DNA of 17,198 nt from Roseiarcus sp050015575. Its GTDB lineage: Bacteria; Pseudomonadota; Alphaproteobacteria; Rhizobiales; Beijerinckiaceae. The notes beneath the pieces are model-generated. The model was given only the letters and a program-made list of their open reading frames with translations, ran no database searches and was not told where the DNA came from. Location of the stretch: the NCBI GenBank assembly GCA_050015575.1, contig JBEKBD010000109.1:1-17198 (forward strand), given 5' to 3'. The stretch's first letter is position 1, and every line of letters starts with the position of its first letter. Below, piece after piece: positions 8,241 to 14,025 of this stretch. The translations under genes and the position numbers were made by a program.

Positions 8241-8280
8241 GTCGCGATCTCTGGATCGCTTCGCTCCGCTCGCGATGACG
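8241..8280. repeat. REP-like intergenic palindromic repeat
   Basis: The 40-base stretch contains GCGATC-TCTG-GATCGC (8244-8259, perfect stem), then GCTTCGCTCCGCTCGCGATGACG. Read on the minus strand it is the familiar CGTCATCGCGAGCGGAGCGAAGCG-type sequence scattered between genes in many Hyphomicrobiales genomes. Only one copy is in this window, so the assignment rests on remembered consensus rather than on internal repetition. It sits between the MoxR operon and edd, where such elements usually lie. Confidence 0.6.
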
Positions 8281-8377
8281 CCGAGGGATGTTGATCGTCG
8301 CTTCGCCCCGCCTTTCGCCGGCCGCCAAGGCGCCATAGAAGTCGCTCCAGCCGCTCGCCATCCTTGAAAGGCCTCCC

Positions 8378-10129
8378 ATGTCCCCGACCCTCGACGCCCG
8401 CGTCGGCGAAGTCACCCAGCGCATCGCCGAGCGCAGCCGCGACGCGCGCCGGCGCTATCTCGAACGCATCGACGAGGCGGTCGCGCAGGGGCCGGCGCGG
8501 AAAAAACTCGGCTGCGCCAATTTCGCCCACGGCTTCGCCGCCTGCGGCGCCGCCGACAAGCACGCTTTACGCGACGGGCCGGGGCCGAATCTGGCGATCG
8601 TCACCGCCTACAACGACATGCTGTCGGCGCATCAGCCGTTCGAGCGCTTTCCCGAGCTGATCAAGCGCGCGGCGCGCGAAGCGGGCGGTTCGGCGCAGGT
8701 GGCGGGCGGCGTTCCCGCGATGTGCGACGGCGTCACCCAGGGCGAACCCGGCATGGAGCTTTCGCTGTTTTCGCGCGACGTGATCGCGCTGTCGACGGCG
8801 GTGGCGCTGTCGCACCAGATGTTCGACGCGGCGGTCTATCTCGGCGTCTGCGACAAGATCGTCCCCGGCCTGCTGATCGGCGCGCTCTCTTTCGGCCATC
8901 TGCCGGCGGTGTTCCTGCCGGCGGGGCCGATGACCTCGGGCTTGGGCAACGACGAGAAGGCCAAGGTCCGCCAGCTCTACGCCGAGGGCAAGGCGACGCG
9001 GGAAGATTTGCTGCTCTCGGAAGCGCAGGCCTATCACGCGCCCGGCACCTGCACCTTCTACGGCACCGCCAACACTAACCAGATGCTGATGGAGATCATG
9101 GGCCTGCACCTGCCCGGCGCCTCGTTCGTCCACCCCGGCGCGCCGTTGCGCGACGCGCTGACGGCGCTCGGCGCGCGACGAGCGCTGGAAATGTCGGCGC
9201 TGGGCGGCGCGTTTACGCCCGTCGGCCACGTGATCGACGAGCGCGCGATCGCAAACGGCGTCGTCGGCCTGCATGCGACCGGCGGCTCGACCAACCTGAC
9301 GATCCACCTGATCGCGATCGCCGCGGCGGCGGGGATTCATCTGACCTGGGACGACTTCGCCGATCTCGCCGAAGTCACGCCGCTGCTGGCGCGCATCTAT
9401 CCCAACGGCAAGGCCGACGTGAACGCGTTCCAGGCCGCGGGCGGCATGCCGCTGCTGATCCGCTCGTTGCTGGACGAGGGGCTGCTGCACGGCGACGCGC
9501 GCACGGTGTGGGGCAAGGGCCTCGCCGACTACGCGGTCGAGCCGACGCTGGCGCCGAACGGCGCGGTCGCCTGGCGCGCGGCGGCGGCCGAGAGCGGCGA
9601 CCAAAGCGTGCTGCGCGGGGCGAACCATCCGTTCCAGCCGACCGGCGGCCTGGCGCCGGCGCGGGTGTTCCACAGCCAAGAGGAACTGCACGCGGCGTTC
9701 CGCGCCGGCGAATTGTTCCGCGACGTCGTCGCGGTGGTGCGCTTTCAGGGGCCGCGGGCGATCGGCATGCCCGAACTGCACAAGCTGATGCCGCCGCTCG
9801 GCGTCGTCCAGGACCGCGGTCATCGCGTCGCGTTGGTCACCGACGGGCGCCTGTCGGGCGCCTCGGGCAAGGTTCCCGCCGCCATTCACGTGACGCCGGA
9901 GGCTGAAGGCGGCGGGCCGATCGCCAAGATTCGCGACGGCGATCGGGTTCGCCTCGACGCGCCGAACGGCCGGCTCGAAGTGCTGGTCGAGGCGGCCGTA
10001 TGGGCGGCGCGCGCGCCGGCGACCCAGGACCTCGGCGCCGCGCATGCGGGCGTCGGCCGCGAACTTTTCGCCGCCTTCCGCGCCGGCGTCGGCCGCGCCG
10101 AGGAGGGCGCGTCGATTTTCGCCAAGTAG
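8378..10129 (+). CDS. edd: 6-phosphogluconate dehydratase
   Basis: A 583-residue enzyme that dehydrates 6-phosphogluconate to 2-keto-3-deoxy-6-phosphogluconate, the first committed step of the Entner-Doudoroff pathway, in the cytoplasm. It belongs to the IlvD/Edd family, which carries an iron-sulfur cluster. Visible signatures are VTAYNDMLSAHQPFERFP (about 75-92), GVPAMCDGVTQGEPGMELS (111-129, with Cys116), GVCDKIVPG (Cys158), GTCTFYGTANTNQM (with Cys225) and the C-terminal VTDGRLSGASGK motif. TAYND, CDGVTQG and CTFYGTANTNQ are diagnostic for Edd rather than dihydroxyacid dehydratase. It is slightly shorter than the about 600 residues of the enterobacterial enzyme. The ATG has GAAAGG at 8366-8371 upstream. 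No eda or zwf lies adjacent, so the rest of the pathway is encoded elsewhere. Confidence 0.96.
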   Translation: MSPTLDARVGEVTQRIAERSRDARRRYLERIDEAVAQGPARKKLGCANFAHGFAACGAADKHALRDGPGPNLAIVTAYNDMLSAHQPFERFPELIKRAAREAGGSAQVAGGVPAMCDGVTQGEPGMELSLFSRDVIALSTAVALSHQMFDAAVYLGVCDKIVPGLLIGALSFGHLPAVFLPAGPMTSGLGNDEKAKVRQLYAEGKATREDLLLSEAQAYHAPGTCTFYGTANTNQMLMEIMGLHLPGASFVHPGAPLRDALTALGARRALEMSALGGAFTPVGHVIDERAIANGVVGLHATGGSTNLTIHLIAIAAAAGIHLTWDDFADLAEVTPLLARIYPNGKADVNAFQAAGGMPLLIRSLLDEGLLHGDARTVWGKGLADYAVEPTLAPNGAVAWRAAAAESGDQSVLRGANHPFQPTGGLAPARVFHSQEELHAAFRAGELFRDVVAVVRFQGPRAIGMPELHKLMPPLGVVQDRGHRVALVTDGRLSGASGKVPAAIHVTPEAEGGGPIAKIRDGDRVRLDAPNGRLEVLVEAAVWAARAPATQDLGAAHAGVGRELFAAFRAGVGRAEEGASIFAK

Positions 10130-10156
10130 GCCGCGGCGAAGCGCCGGCTGTCGCCA

Positions 10157-10185
10157 TTGACAACGACGGCGCGCCGTAGTTTACA
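10157..10185 (+). promoter_or_regulatory. sigma70-type promoter of the methyltransferase-like gene
   Basis: A perfect -35 hexamer TTGACA (10157-10162) is followed after 17 bases by TTTACA (10180-10185), a weak -10 match. It lies just downstream of edd and 47-75 bases before the likely start codon. The -10 sits inside the inverted repeat at 10179-10193, suggesting a repressible promoter. Confidence 0.5.
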
Positions 10186-10193
10186 TCGTAAAC
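10179..10193. promoter_or_regulatory. perfect inverted repeat overlapping the -10 region, putative operator
   Basis: GTTTAC-ATC-GTAAAC is a perfect 6-3-6 inverted repeat positioned over the -10 box and expected transcription start of the promoter above. A repressor dimer bound here would block RNA polymerase. No matching regulator gene lies in the window, and the cognate protein family cannot be named from the site alone. Confidence 0.5.
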
Positions 10194-10231
10194 ATGGCGT
10201 CGAAGCCATGTCGGGCGCAACGGAGTCGGGA

Positions 10232-10714
10232 ATGTCGAGCGCGAACCCATCCGAAGAACGGCGCAAGGTCGGAATGCTGATCCCGCCGCCGATCCTGCTG
10301 CTGGCGCTGATCGCGGCCTGCGCCGTCGCCCAGGTCGTCTGGTTCGGCGGCTTCGCGTTCTCGGCGACGCGCGGCGTCGTTGGAGGCCTGACGCTGGTCG
10401 CCTCTGTGGCGCTCTTCGTCTCTTGCGGCCAGCGGTTCATGCAGGCCGGCACGCCATTCCGGCCGACCTCGCCGACGACGGCCATCGTCAGCGAGGGGCC
10501 GTACCGCTTCAGCCGCAATCCGATGTACCTCGGCATGGCCGGCCTGCTGGCGGGTCTCGGCGTGTTGCTCGGCAGTCCCTGCTTCGCCGCCGGTTTGATC
10601 GTCTTCTTGGTCGTGATCCATTTCGGCGTCGTGCTTCGCGAAGAGCGCTATCTCGAATCGCTGCACGGCGAGACCTACCGGCAATACAAACGTCAGGTTC
10701 GGCGGTGGGTGTGA
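10232..10714 (+). CDS. isoprenylcysteine carboxylmethyltransferase-family membrane protein
   Basis: A 160-residue integral membrane protein of the ICMT/PEMT-like methyltransferase superfamily. About three to four hydrophobic segments are visible (about 16-36, 43-65, 100-135). The hallmark GPYRFSRNPMYLG (about 89-101) and the C-terminal EERYLESLHGETYRQYKRQV (about 136-155) form the SAM-binding signature of this superfamily. Substrates of bacterial members are largely unknown; a lipid or small-molecule methyl acceptor is possible. I prefer ATG 10232 because GGAG (10222-10225) sits six bases upstream. ATG 10208 (168 residues) is the alternative but has no clear Shine-Dalgarno. The TTG at 10157 belongs to the promoter. 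It has its own promoter and operator downstream of edd, so it is probably a single-gene unit. Confidence 0.85.
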   Translation: MSSANPSEERRKVGMLIPPPILLLALIAACAVAQVVWFGGFAFSATRGVVGGLTLVASVALFVSCGQRFMQAGTPFRPTSPTTAIVSEGPYRFSRNPMYLGMAGLLAGLGVLLGSPCFAAGLIVFLVVIHFGVVLREERYLESLHGETYRQYKRQVRRWV

Positions 10715-10782
10715 GGCGCCGTCGCGCGGGCGATCGATGCGGTCGGGAAGGGCAGGAGAAAGGCGCCTCGCCGGGATCGACG

Positions 10783-10794
10783 GAAATGCATTTC
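10783..10794. repeat. perfect 12-bp palindrome
   Basis: GAAATGCATTTC is a perfect palindrome in the 113-bp gap between the methyltransferase-like gene and the nucleotidyltransferase remnant. It could be a protein-binding site for either gene. Nothing else in this gap is recognisable. Confidence 0.3.
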
Positions 10795-10827
10795 GCCCGC
10801 TGAAATCGGCCGTGCGATACGCCATTC

Positions 10828-10974
10828 ATGGCGACGATCGTCGACCCCGTGTTGAGCCGTCTCCGCGCCGCGCTCGACGAAGTCTATGGCGAGCGGATCG
10901 AGCGCGTCGCGCTCTACGGCTCCCGCGCCCGCGGCGGCTTGACACATGTTCGGCATCGCGCGTCCTCACGCTGA
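10828..10974 (+). pseudogene. truncated nucleotidyltransferase (MNT) domain protein
   Basis: The first 37 codons (from ATG 10828) read like the start of a minimal nucleotidyltransferase: VLSRLRAALDEVYGERIERV, then ALYGSRARGG. The GSRARG motif starts the pol-beta nucleotidyltransferase active site and should be followed within a few residues by a D-x-D metal-binding pair (SDYDI/V type). Instead the sequence changes after GG (about 10938) to LTHVRHRASSR and stops at 10974. Catalytic aspartates and the remaining domain are therefore lost. MNT proteins often pair with HEPN toxins as antitoxins that AMPylate the toxin; no HEPN partner is present. The break coincides with the change from high-GC to AT-richer DNA, pointing to an insertion or deletion junction. 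A regulatory role for the 48-residue leftover is unlikely. Confidence 0.7.
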
Positions 10975-11166
10975 TACTGCGCCTTTTTCAGCGACAGGCG
11001 CGCACTTTCCGTCCATCTGGTCTTTTTGCTCTCGTTTACAGCGCCTTACGATGCGTATATCTGTCGTGCCGTCGTCACAAGAACTCGGCACAACGAGTTC
11101 ATTATTAGGCGCGGTATTGGCAATCCTTACTCGTATGATAGCAGACTCGCCGCCGAAAGCTCGTTG
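10975..11166. other. 192-bp filler between two gene remnants
   Basis: This stretch joins the MNT remnant to the kinase remnant. Base composition drops in GC relative to the left arm. I checked both strands for coding similarity and recognised nothing; no inverted repeats typical of an insertion sequence end were seen. It is probably scar sequence from one or more deletions or insertions. Confidence 0.4.
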
Positions 11167-11394
11167 AACGTGCGCGACTTCGGACACGGCATCGCCGCCG
11201 CCGAGCGTCTGCCGTGGCTTACGGAGCGGTTCTATCACGTCGACGCCGGGCAGAGCCGCGCCAACAATGGAACCGGTCTCGGTCTGCCGATCGTCAGGTA
11301 CATCTTGGCGCGCCATCGCGGACGGCTGACGATCGCCAACTGCCTCGAACCGGGCTCGACGTTCGCGGCGATTGTGCCGCTGCACAATCCGTAA
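11167..11394 (+). pseudogene. C-terminal remnant of a sensor histidine kinase (HATPase part)
   Basis: Seventy-five codons match the end of a histidine-kinase ATPase domain. VRDFGHGI is the DxGxG (G1) box, LTERFYHVDAGQSRANNG the F-box region, GTGLGLPIVRYILARHRG the G2 box, and GSTFAAIVPL the final strand. The pattern is closest to PhoR-type kinases. The sensor region, the dimerisation helix with the phospho-accepting His and the N box are absent. The frame stays open upstream to 11026, but those residues do not resemble a kinase, and no Shine-Dalgarno or credible start is seen. It lies 190 bases after the MNT remnant, and no response-regulator gene is adjacent. I take it as a fragment left by rearrangement rather than a functional gene. 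Confidence 0.75.
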
Positions 11395-11557
11395 CGATCT
11401 AACCTTTTTTGATCAATAGCTTAAGATGTCGCACCGCTGTCTTGCAGCCGTCATATGACGCCATTGGAGAAGGTCTATAAGGACGCGCCTCGGAGAGGCT
11501 TGGCCAACAATGGGCGAGCGATCACGAGCGCCAATAGAACCATTTCGAGAGGCGTCA

Positions 11558-11661
11558 ATGTTCATTCGATTTAAGAAACGAGGTGCAGTCCGATGAAACC
11601 AATCTCGCTCACTACTCTCCGGCCTCTGATGCGCAACGCGTGGAAATGCCAGCCCTCCTGA
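11558..11661 (+). CDS. two tiny overlapping ORFs upstream of the 110-residue gene
   Basis: The first ORF, MFIRFKKRGAVR (11558-11596), has GAGAGG five bases upstream. Its TGA overlaps the ATG of a second ORF (ATGA), which encodes 22 residues beginning MKPISLTTLRPLM (11593-11661) and has GAGG at 11580-11583. The second stop (11659-11661) is embedded in the GAGGAG Shine-Dalgarno of the next gene at 11672. Three successive start sites with ribosome-binding sites suggest a leader-peptide or coupled arrangement. The peptides resemble nothing I know, and chance remains possible. Confidence 0.3.
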
Positions 11662-11671
11662 GGAGACATTC

Positions 11672-12004
11672 ATGAGCTCTGCCGTCCGATATACCGAAGG
11701 CGGAAAATCGCGACTTGAGGCGTTCGCAGATATTTCTGAGGATGCGGCTTTGGACGTGGCGTCAATCGTTGTCGTTATCAGCAATCTTAACGACGGTAAG
11801 ACGGAAATACTAGACGCATTGACCGAAAATAAACGTTGGGTTAAGTGTCACAATACCGCCGACGGGGACCTATATTATCTCTACGGGCAACACTCCATCG
11901 TCCGAGCCCACGTGTTGGTACGCGAACTTGTCAAATACAAGATCGACGCAATTTTAACCACCGCCGAGCTCGTTCCCGGGAGCCTGTCGGCAATAGCAGT
12001 ATGA
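11672..12004 (+). CDS. hypothetical protein, 110 residues
   Basis: I do not recognise this protein. It starts at an ATG with an excellent Shine-Dalgarno, GAGGAG at 11660-11665, six bases upstream. It reads as a soluble, mixed alpha/beta protein with a hydrophobic strand SIVVVISNL (about 31-39), the motif-poor centre NKRWVKCHNTADGDLYYLYG (about 53-72), and a C-terminal VLVRELVKYKIDAILTTAEL. No signal peptide or membrane segment is evident. Codon use is less GC-biased than in the flanking housekeeping genes, consistent with acquired DNA. It faces the XRE regulator tail-to-tail across 51 bases. No function can be proposed; the good ribosome-binding site and uninterrupted frame are the main evidence that it is real. 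Confidence 0.6.
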   Translation: MSSAVRYTEGGKSRLEAFADISEDAALDVASIVVVISNLNDGKTEILDALTENKRWVKCHNTADGDLYYLYGQHSIVRAHVLVRELVKYKIDAILTTAELVPGSLSAIAV

Positions 12005-12008
12005 ATGA

Positions 12009-12037
12009 CCCTTGCGGGCCTACGAGGATCACAAGGG
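12009..12037. terminator. weak inverted repeat between convergent genes
   Basis: CCCTTG (12009-12014) and CAAGGG (12032-12037) could pair with a 17-base loop in the 51-bp gap between the convergent 110-residue gene and the XRE gene. On the plus strand a T-rich stretch, GTTATTAGTTTTA, follows. The loop is long and the stem short, so this is only a candidate terminator. Confidence 0.25.
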
Positions 12038-12055
12038 CGTCGAATGTTATTAGTT

Positions 12056-12466
12056 TTAGAGCATCGTTAAAGATAGCTTCTTGCCACAAGCGTGTGCGAC
12101 ACGGGCTAAGAGAGCGAAAGAAGGACCGCGTCTCGCGGACCCACTTTCCAAAAACGCTATCCTTGCCTGCGAAACTCCGATAGCCCGTCCAAGCTCGGCC
12201 TGCGACATTTTCGTAGCCGCGCGAGCTGCCCTTATGAACATAGTGGACGTCCAAACGGCCTCTTGCTCAAAAATTGCAGTCCGTGTCTTTGGATTTCTTA
12301 TGAAAATATCTCTAACACTATCGGGATCAATCGGCTTCGAGCTACCTATAATGTCGAGAATATTACCTTCGTAAGAAGACGTACGTACTTTTGCAAACGT
12401 TTTTTTACGATCCTTCGATTCGATTAACTTGCTTTTGTTGGCCAGTCGGTGCAGTTGTGCGCTCAT
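12056..12466 (-). CDS. XRE-family helix-turn-helix regulator
   Basis: A 136-residue DNA-binding protein with an unusual layout. An unrecognised polar N-terminal half (about 1-75) is followed by a C-terminal Cro/C1-type HTH (about 77-133). In it, MSQAELGRAIGVSQARIAFL (87-106) gives helices 2-3, followed by ARVAHACGKKLSLTML, as in HigA/HipB-like antitoxins and XRE repressors. I chose ATG 12466. The frame extends upstream to a GTG at 12556, but that extension would run through the inverted repeat at 12497-12530 and adds a Cys/Arg-rich stretch of no known kind. No strong Shine-Dalgarno precedes ATG 12466, so the start is uncertain. It is divergent from the two-gene cassette at 12793-13825 and is the natural candidate to regulate it and itself. 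No cognate toxin of known family is adjacent. Confidence 0.75.
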   Translation of the reverse strand: MSAQLHRLANKSKLIESKDRKKTFAKVRTSSYEGNILDIIGSSKPIDPDSVRDIFIRNPKTRTAIFEQEAVWTSTMFIRAARAATKMSQAELGRAIGVSQARIAFLESGSARRGPSFALLARVAHACGKKLSLTML

Positions 12467-12496
12467 TTGTTCGTAATCCCTAATGCGTTCGCACGC

Positions 12497-12530
12497 AGCC
12501 GGTCGGTAAACACAATTGCACCGACCGGCT
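12497..12530. repeat. perfect 11-bp inverted repeat
   Basis: The left arm AGCCGGTCGGT (12497-12507) and right arm ACCGACCGGCT (12520-12530) are exact reverse complements around the 12-base spacer AAACACAATTGC. It lies 31 bases upstream of the chosen XRE start. It could be an operator or a strong mRNA hairpin in the XRE leader. No T-run follows on either strand, which argues against a terminator. Confidence 0.6.
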
Positions 12531-12728
12531 CCACGAACCGCCTTGCGCAACAGCACTCAATCGCCTCGGGCGAACCTCTTCGAAAGCCGGCCCCAGCCTT
12601 AAAATTTAGCCCTCGCTATTGAGGGCGTCGGCAACCTAAATAATGAATTCGTTATATGCAACCCTTGACCGGGTTCAACTGCCCATAATCGCCCCTAACT
12701 AGGCCACACTGGCCTCAGTTGGGTGTAG

Positions 12729-12756
12729 TTGAATCTTGTGACGAATTGGATACAAT
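12729..12756 (+). promoter_or_regulatory. sigma70-type promoter of the two-gene cassette
   Basis: TTGAAT (12729-12734), a 16-base spacer and TACAAT (12751-12756) match a vegetative promoter, four and five of six positions respectively. Transcription would start near 12763, leaving about a 30-base leader to ATG 12793 that includes the GAGGAAA ribosome-binding site. An inverted repeat abuts the -35 box from upstream. Confidence 0.55.
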
Positions 12757-12792
12757 GGCGCCGGATTGCAAGAACGAGGAAATGACGTAAAA

Positions 12793-13476
12793 ATGCTTCC
12801 TCTTGGTTTTCCATTGCACCCAGCCCTCTTGCTGCCGGATGACCAGCGCGCGGAGGTCGCTTACGAAGGGTGGGAGCGCTCGCTCGCCAACGTGCAAAGT
12901 TTTTACGTCATGGGAACGGACAAGCAACTTAGCGCTTACAGAATCCCTGACGTAAAAGCAGTCTACGCGGTGTGGCCCCAAGCTCACAAAGTGTTGGTCG
13001 CCAGTGACTGGTGGAACCTGCCGTTTAACTGGAGTGATAGAATTGCGTATCAACAATTTTTGCGTGCGCAAAGTGGAAATCCTGTGCTTTTCTCGAAGGC
13101 TGCGTCGATTGTCCTCACGATAGCGGTCGCTGCGGCACAGAAAGACGAAAACCAGAAAGTATTTGCTGATATGAAGATTATCCCGGCGTGTTTCCATATA
13201 GACGGATTCGACCAGAGGAAATATTCGGCACTGCTGCAGGGTGTTCCAATGCTGATTAAGGAAGCGCTAGAATATATGGATCAATCTAATGAAACCTTGC
13301 TAATTGATATGGCAAAGGGATTTGGAGTGACCAAGAACACCGCCGAGCGCTTTCGTCGTTTCATTTCGGAACGATTTCCGAACGAACCAATAGGAAAAGT
13401 CACTACGCGGCAAGTCAGGCGGACGGACGGTTTCGTTTCGCGTCACGCGTCACATTTGGAGAATGTGCTCGTATGA
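12793..13476 (+). CDS. hypothetical protein, 227 residues, first gene of the two-gene cassette
   Basis: I do not recognise this protein. The ATG at 12793 is chosen over an upstream TTG in frame because GAGGAAA (12775-12781) precedes it at an acceptable distance and a promoter lies just upstream. The N-terminus is MLPLGFPLHPALLLPDDQR. The middle is aromatic-rich (VMGTDKQLSAYRIPDVKAVYAV about 39-60; SDWWNLPFNWSDRIAY about 71-86), followed by a modestly hydrophobic helix, KAASIVLTIAVAAA (102-115). The C-terminal part has LIDMAKGFGVTKNTAERFRR (about 170-189), which could be a helix-turn-helix, then a basic tail, TTRQVRRTDG. A DNA-binding role is thus conceivable but unproven. No catalytic motif is clear. 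Codon use is AT-richer than in flanking housekeeping genes. It is followed after 52 bases by a small membrane-protein gene, probably cotranscribed. Confidence 0.65.
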   Translation: MLPLGFPLHPALLLPDDQRAEVAYEGWERSLANVQSFYVMGTDKQLSAYRIPDVKAVYAVWPQAHKVLVASDWWNLPFNWSDRIAYQQFLRAQSGNPVLFSKAASIVLTIAVAAAQKDENQKVFADMKIIPACFHIDGFDQRKYSALLQGVPMLIKEALEYMDQSNETLLIDMAKGFGVTKNTAERFRRFISERFPNEPIGKVTTRQVRRTDGFVSRHASHLENVLV

Positions 13477-13528
13477 TGTCGCCTAAAAATGAAGTGAATA
13501 TAGCTTACTGCTAGCTGGAGGGATTATA

Positions 13529-13825
13529 ATGTTGTTGTTTGCTGGCGTGTTGTTCGGGAAAACGGTCGGTATGGTGGGAGTGATTCTGCTTTTCGTTCCG
13601 ATGTATAAGACAATACGGGGTCAATACAAGATTCACGAATTTGTATCTGAACTAAATAGTTCAGATGAAGATAGCGTTCAGATTATGAGACACGTCGTAA
13701 ACGCTGTAACGACTCGTTCTGTAAGATTGACCGTGGTTGACATGAGAATGGCGAGAATCGGTTTCGTAGGGGTTGTGCTCGGATCTATTATAGACATTGG
13801 AGCAATGATTGCAGTGGGCAAATAG
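13529..13825 (+). CDS. small two-helix membrane protein, 98 residues
   Basis: An unrecognised small protein with a strong Shine-Dalgarno, GGAGGG at 13517-13522, six bases before its ATG. Residues about 2-25 (LLFAGVLFGKTVGMVGVILL then FVPMY) and 77-96 (IGFVGVVLGSIIDIGAMIAV) are clear membrane segments. Between them is a polar loop of about 50 residues, with an acidic stretch, ELNSSDEDSV (41-50), and a basic stretch near the second helix (TTRSVRLTVVDMRMAR). The hairpin topology would put both ends on the same side. It lies 52 bases after the 227-residue gene and probably shares its promoter. Small two-helix proteins beside a soluble partner are seen as effectors in some defence or toxin systems, but nothing here proves that. 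Confidence 0.65.
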   Translation: MLLFAGVLFGKTVGMVGVILLFVPMYKTIRGQYKIHEFVSELNSSDEDSVQIMRHVVNAVTTRSVRLTVVDMRMARIGFVGVVLGSIIDIGAMIAVGK

Positions 13826-14025
13826 GGTACTCTGCGGTCCCTCGAACTTTCAAATCCAAACGATTAAAAGACGCCCGGCGTGGCAATTTGTGCTCAGGAG
13901 TCGACCAACGGCGCGATTGCCGCGAATCGGTGCAAGTTACCGAGGGGAGCGGCGACCCCGCTTGACGACAACGGGGCGGCGTGGCCACGGCGATTACAGC
14001 TTTGCGGCTGCAGCCGCGCTCGCCC
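13826..14025. other. 200-bp right junction of the AT-richer region
   Basis: Base composition returns from AT-richer to strongly GC-rich at roughly 13870-13880. I found no gene, tRNA end, direct repeat matching the left junction near 10938, or clear terminator. A frame runs through part of it but resembles nothing known. It probably contains the right boundary of the acquired segment. Confidence 0.35.

Larger units (their letters stand above)
12467..12792. promoter_or_regulatory. 326-bp divergent regulatory region with multiple inverted repeats
   Basis: There is no convincing gene between the XRE start and the 227-residue gene. Five dyads are visible. The strongest is AGCCGGTCGGT / ACCGACCGGCT (12497-12530). 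The others are GCCCTC / GAGGGC (12609-12626), the near-palindrome TAATGAATTCGTTA (12641-12654, one mismatch), AACCC / GGGTT (12660-12675), and CAACTG / CAGTTG (12676-12721) enclosing GGCCA-CAC-TGGCC (12702-12714). The last lies immediately before the -35 box of the rightward promoter. This density suggests operator sites, probably for the divergent XRE protein, but no single motif clearly repeats. Confidence 0.45.

Noticed and set aside
6058..8424. Long open frame of 788 codons antisense to the last MoxR-operon gene
   Set aside because: Arg/Gln/Asp-rich translation with no recognisable domain. It is the usual antisense shadow of a GC-rich gene, and the sense frame has clear domains and operon context.
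10157..10231. Upstream TTG/ATG extension of the methyltransferase-like gene
   Set aside because: The TTG is part of a TTGACA -35 box and the extension crosses an operator-like repeat. ATG 10232 has the better Shine-Dalgarno.
11413..11784. Minus-strand frame of 123 codons
   Set aside because: Overlaps the start of the well-supported 110-residue gene, has no clear ribosome-binding site and matches nothing known.
12467..12556. N-terminal extension of the XRE protein to GTG 12556
   Set aside because: It would translate through a perfect 11-bp inverted repeat and gives a Cys/Arg-rich stretch untypical of the family. Kept as an alternative only.
10900..14000. Search for attachment-site direct repeats, integrase, transposase or tRNA at the island ends
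   Set aside because: No matching repeat, recombinase motif or tRNA fold was seen by eye at either junction.
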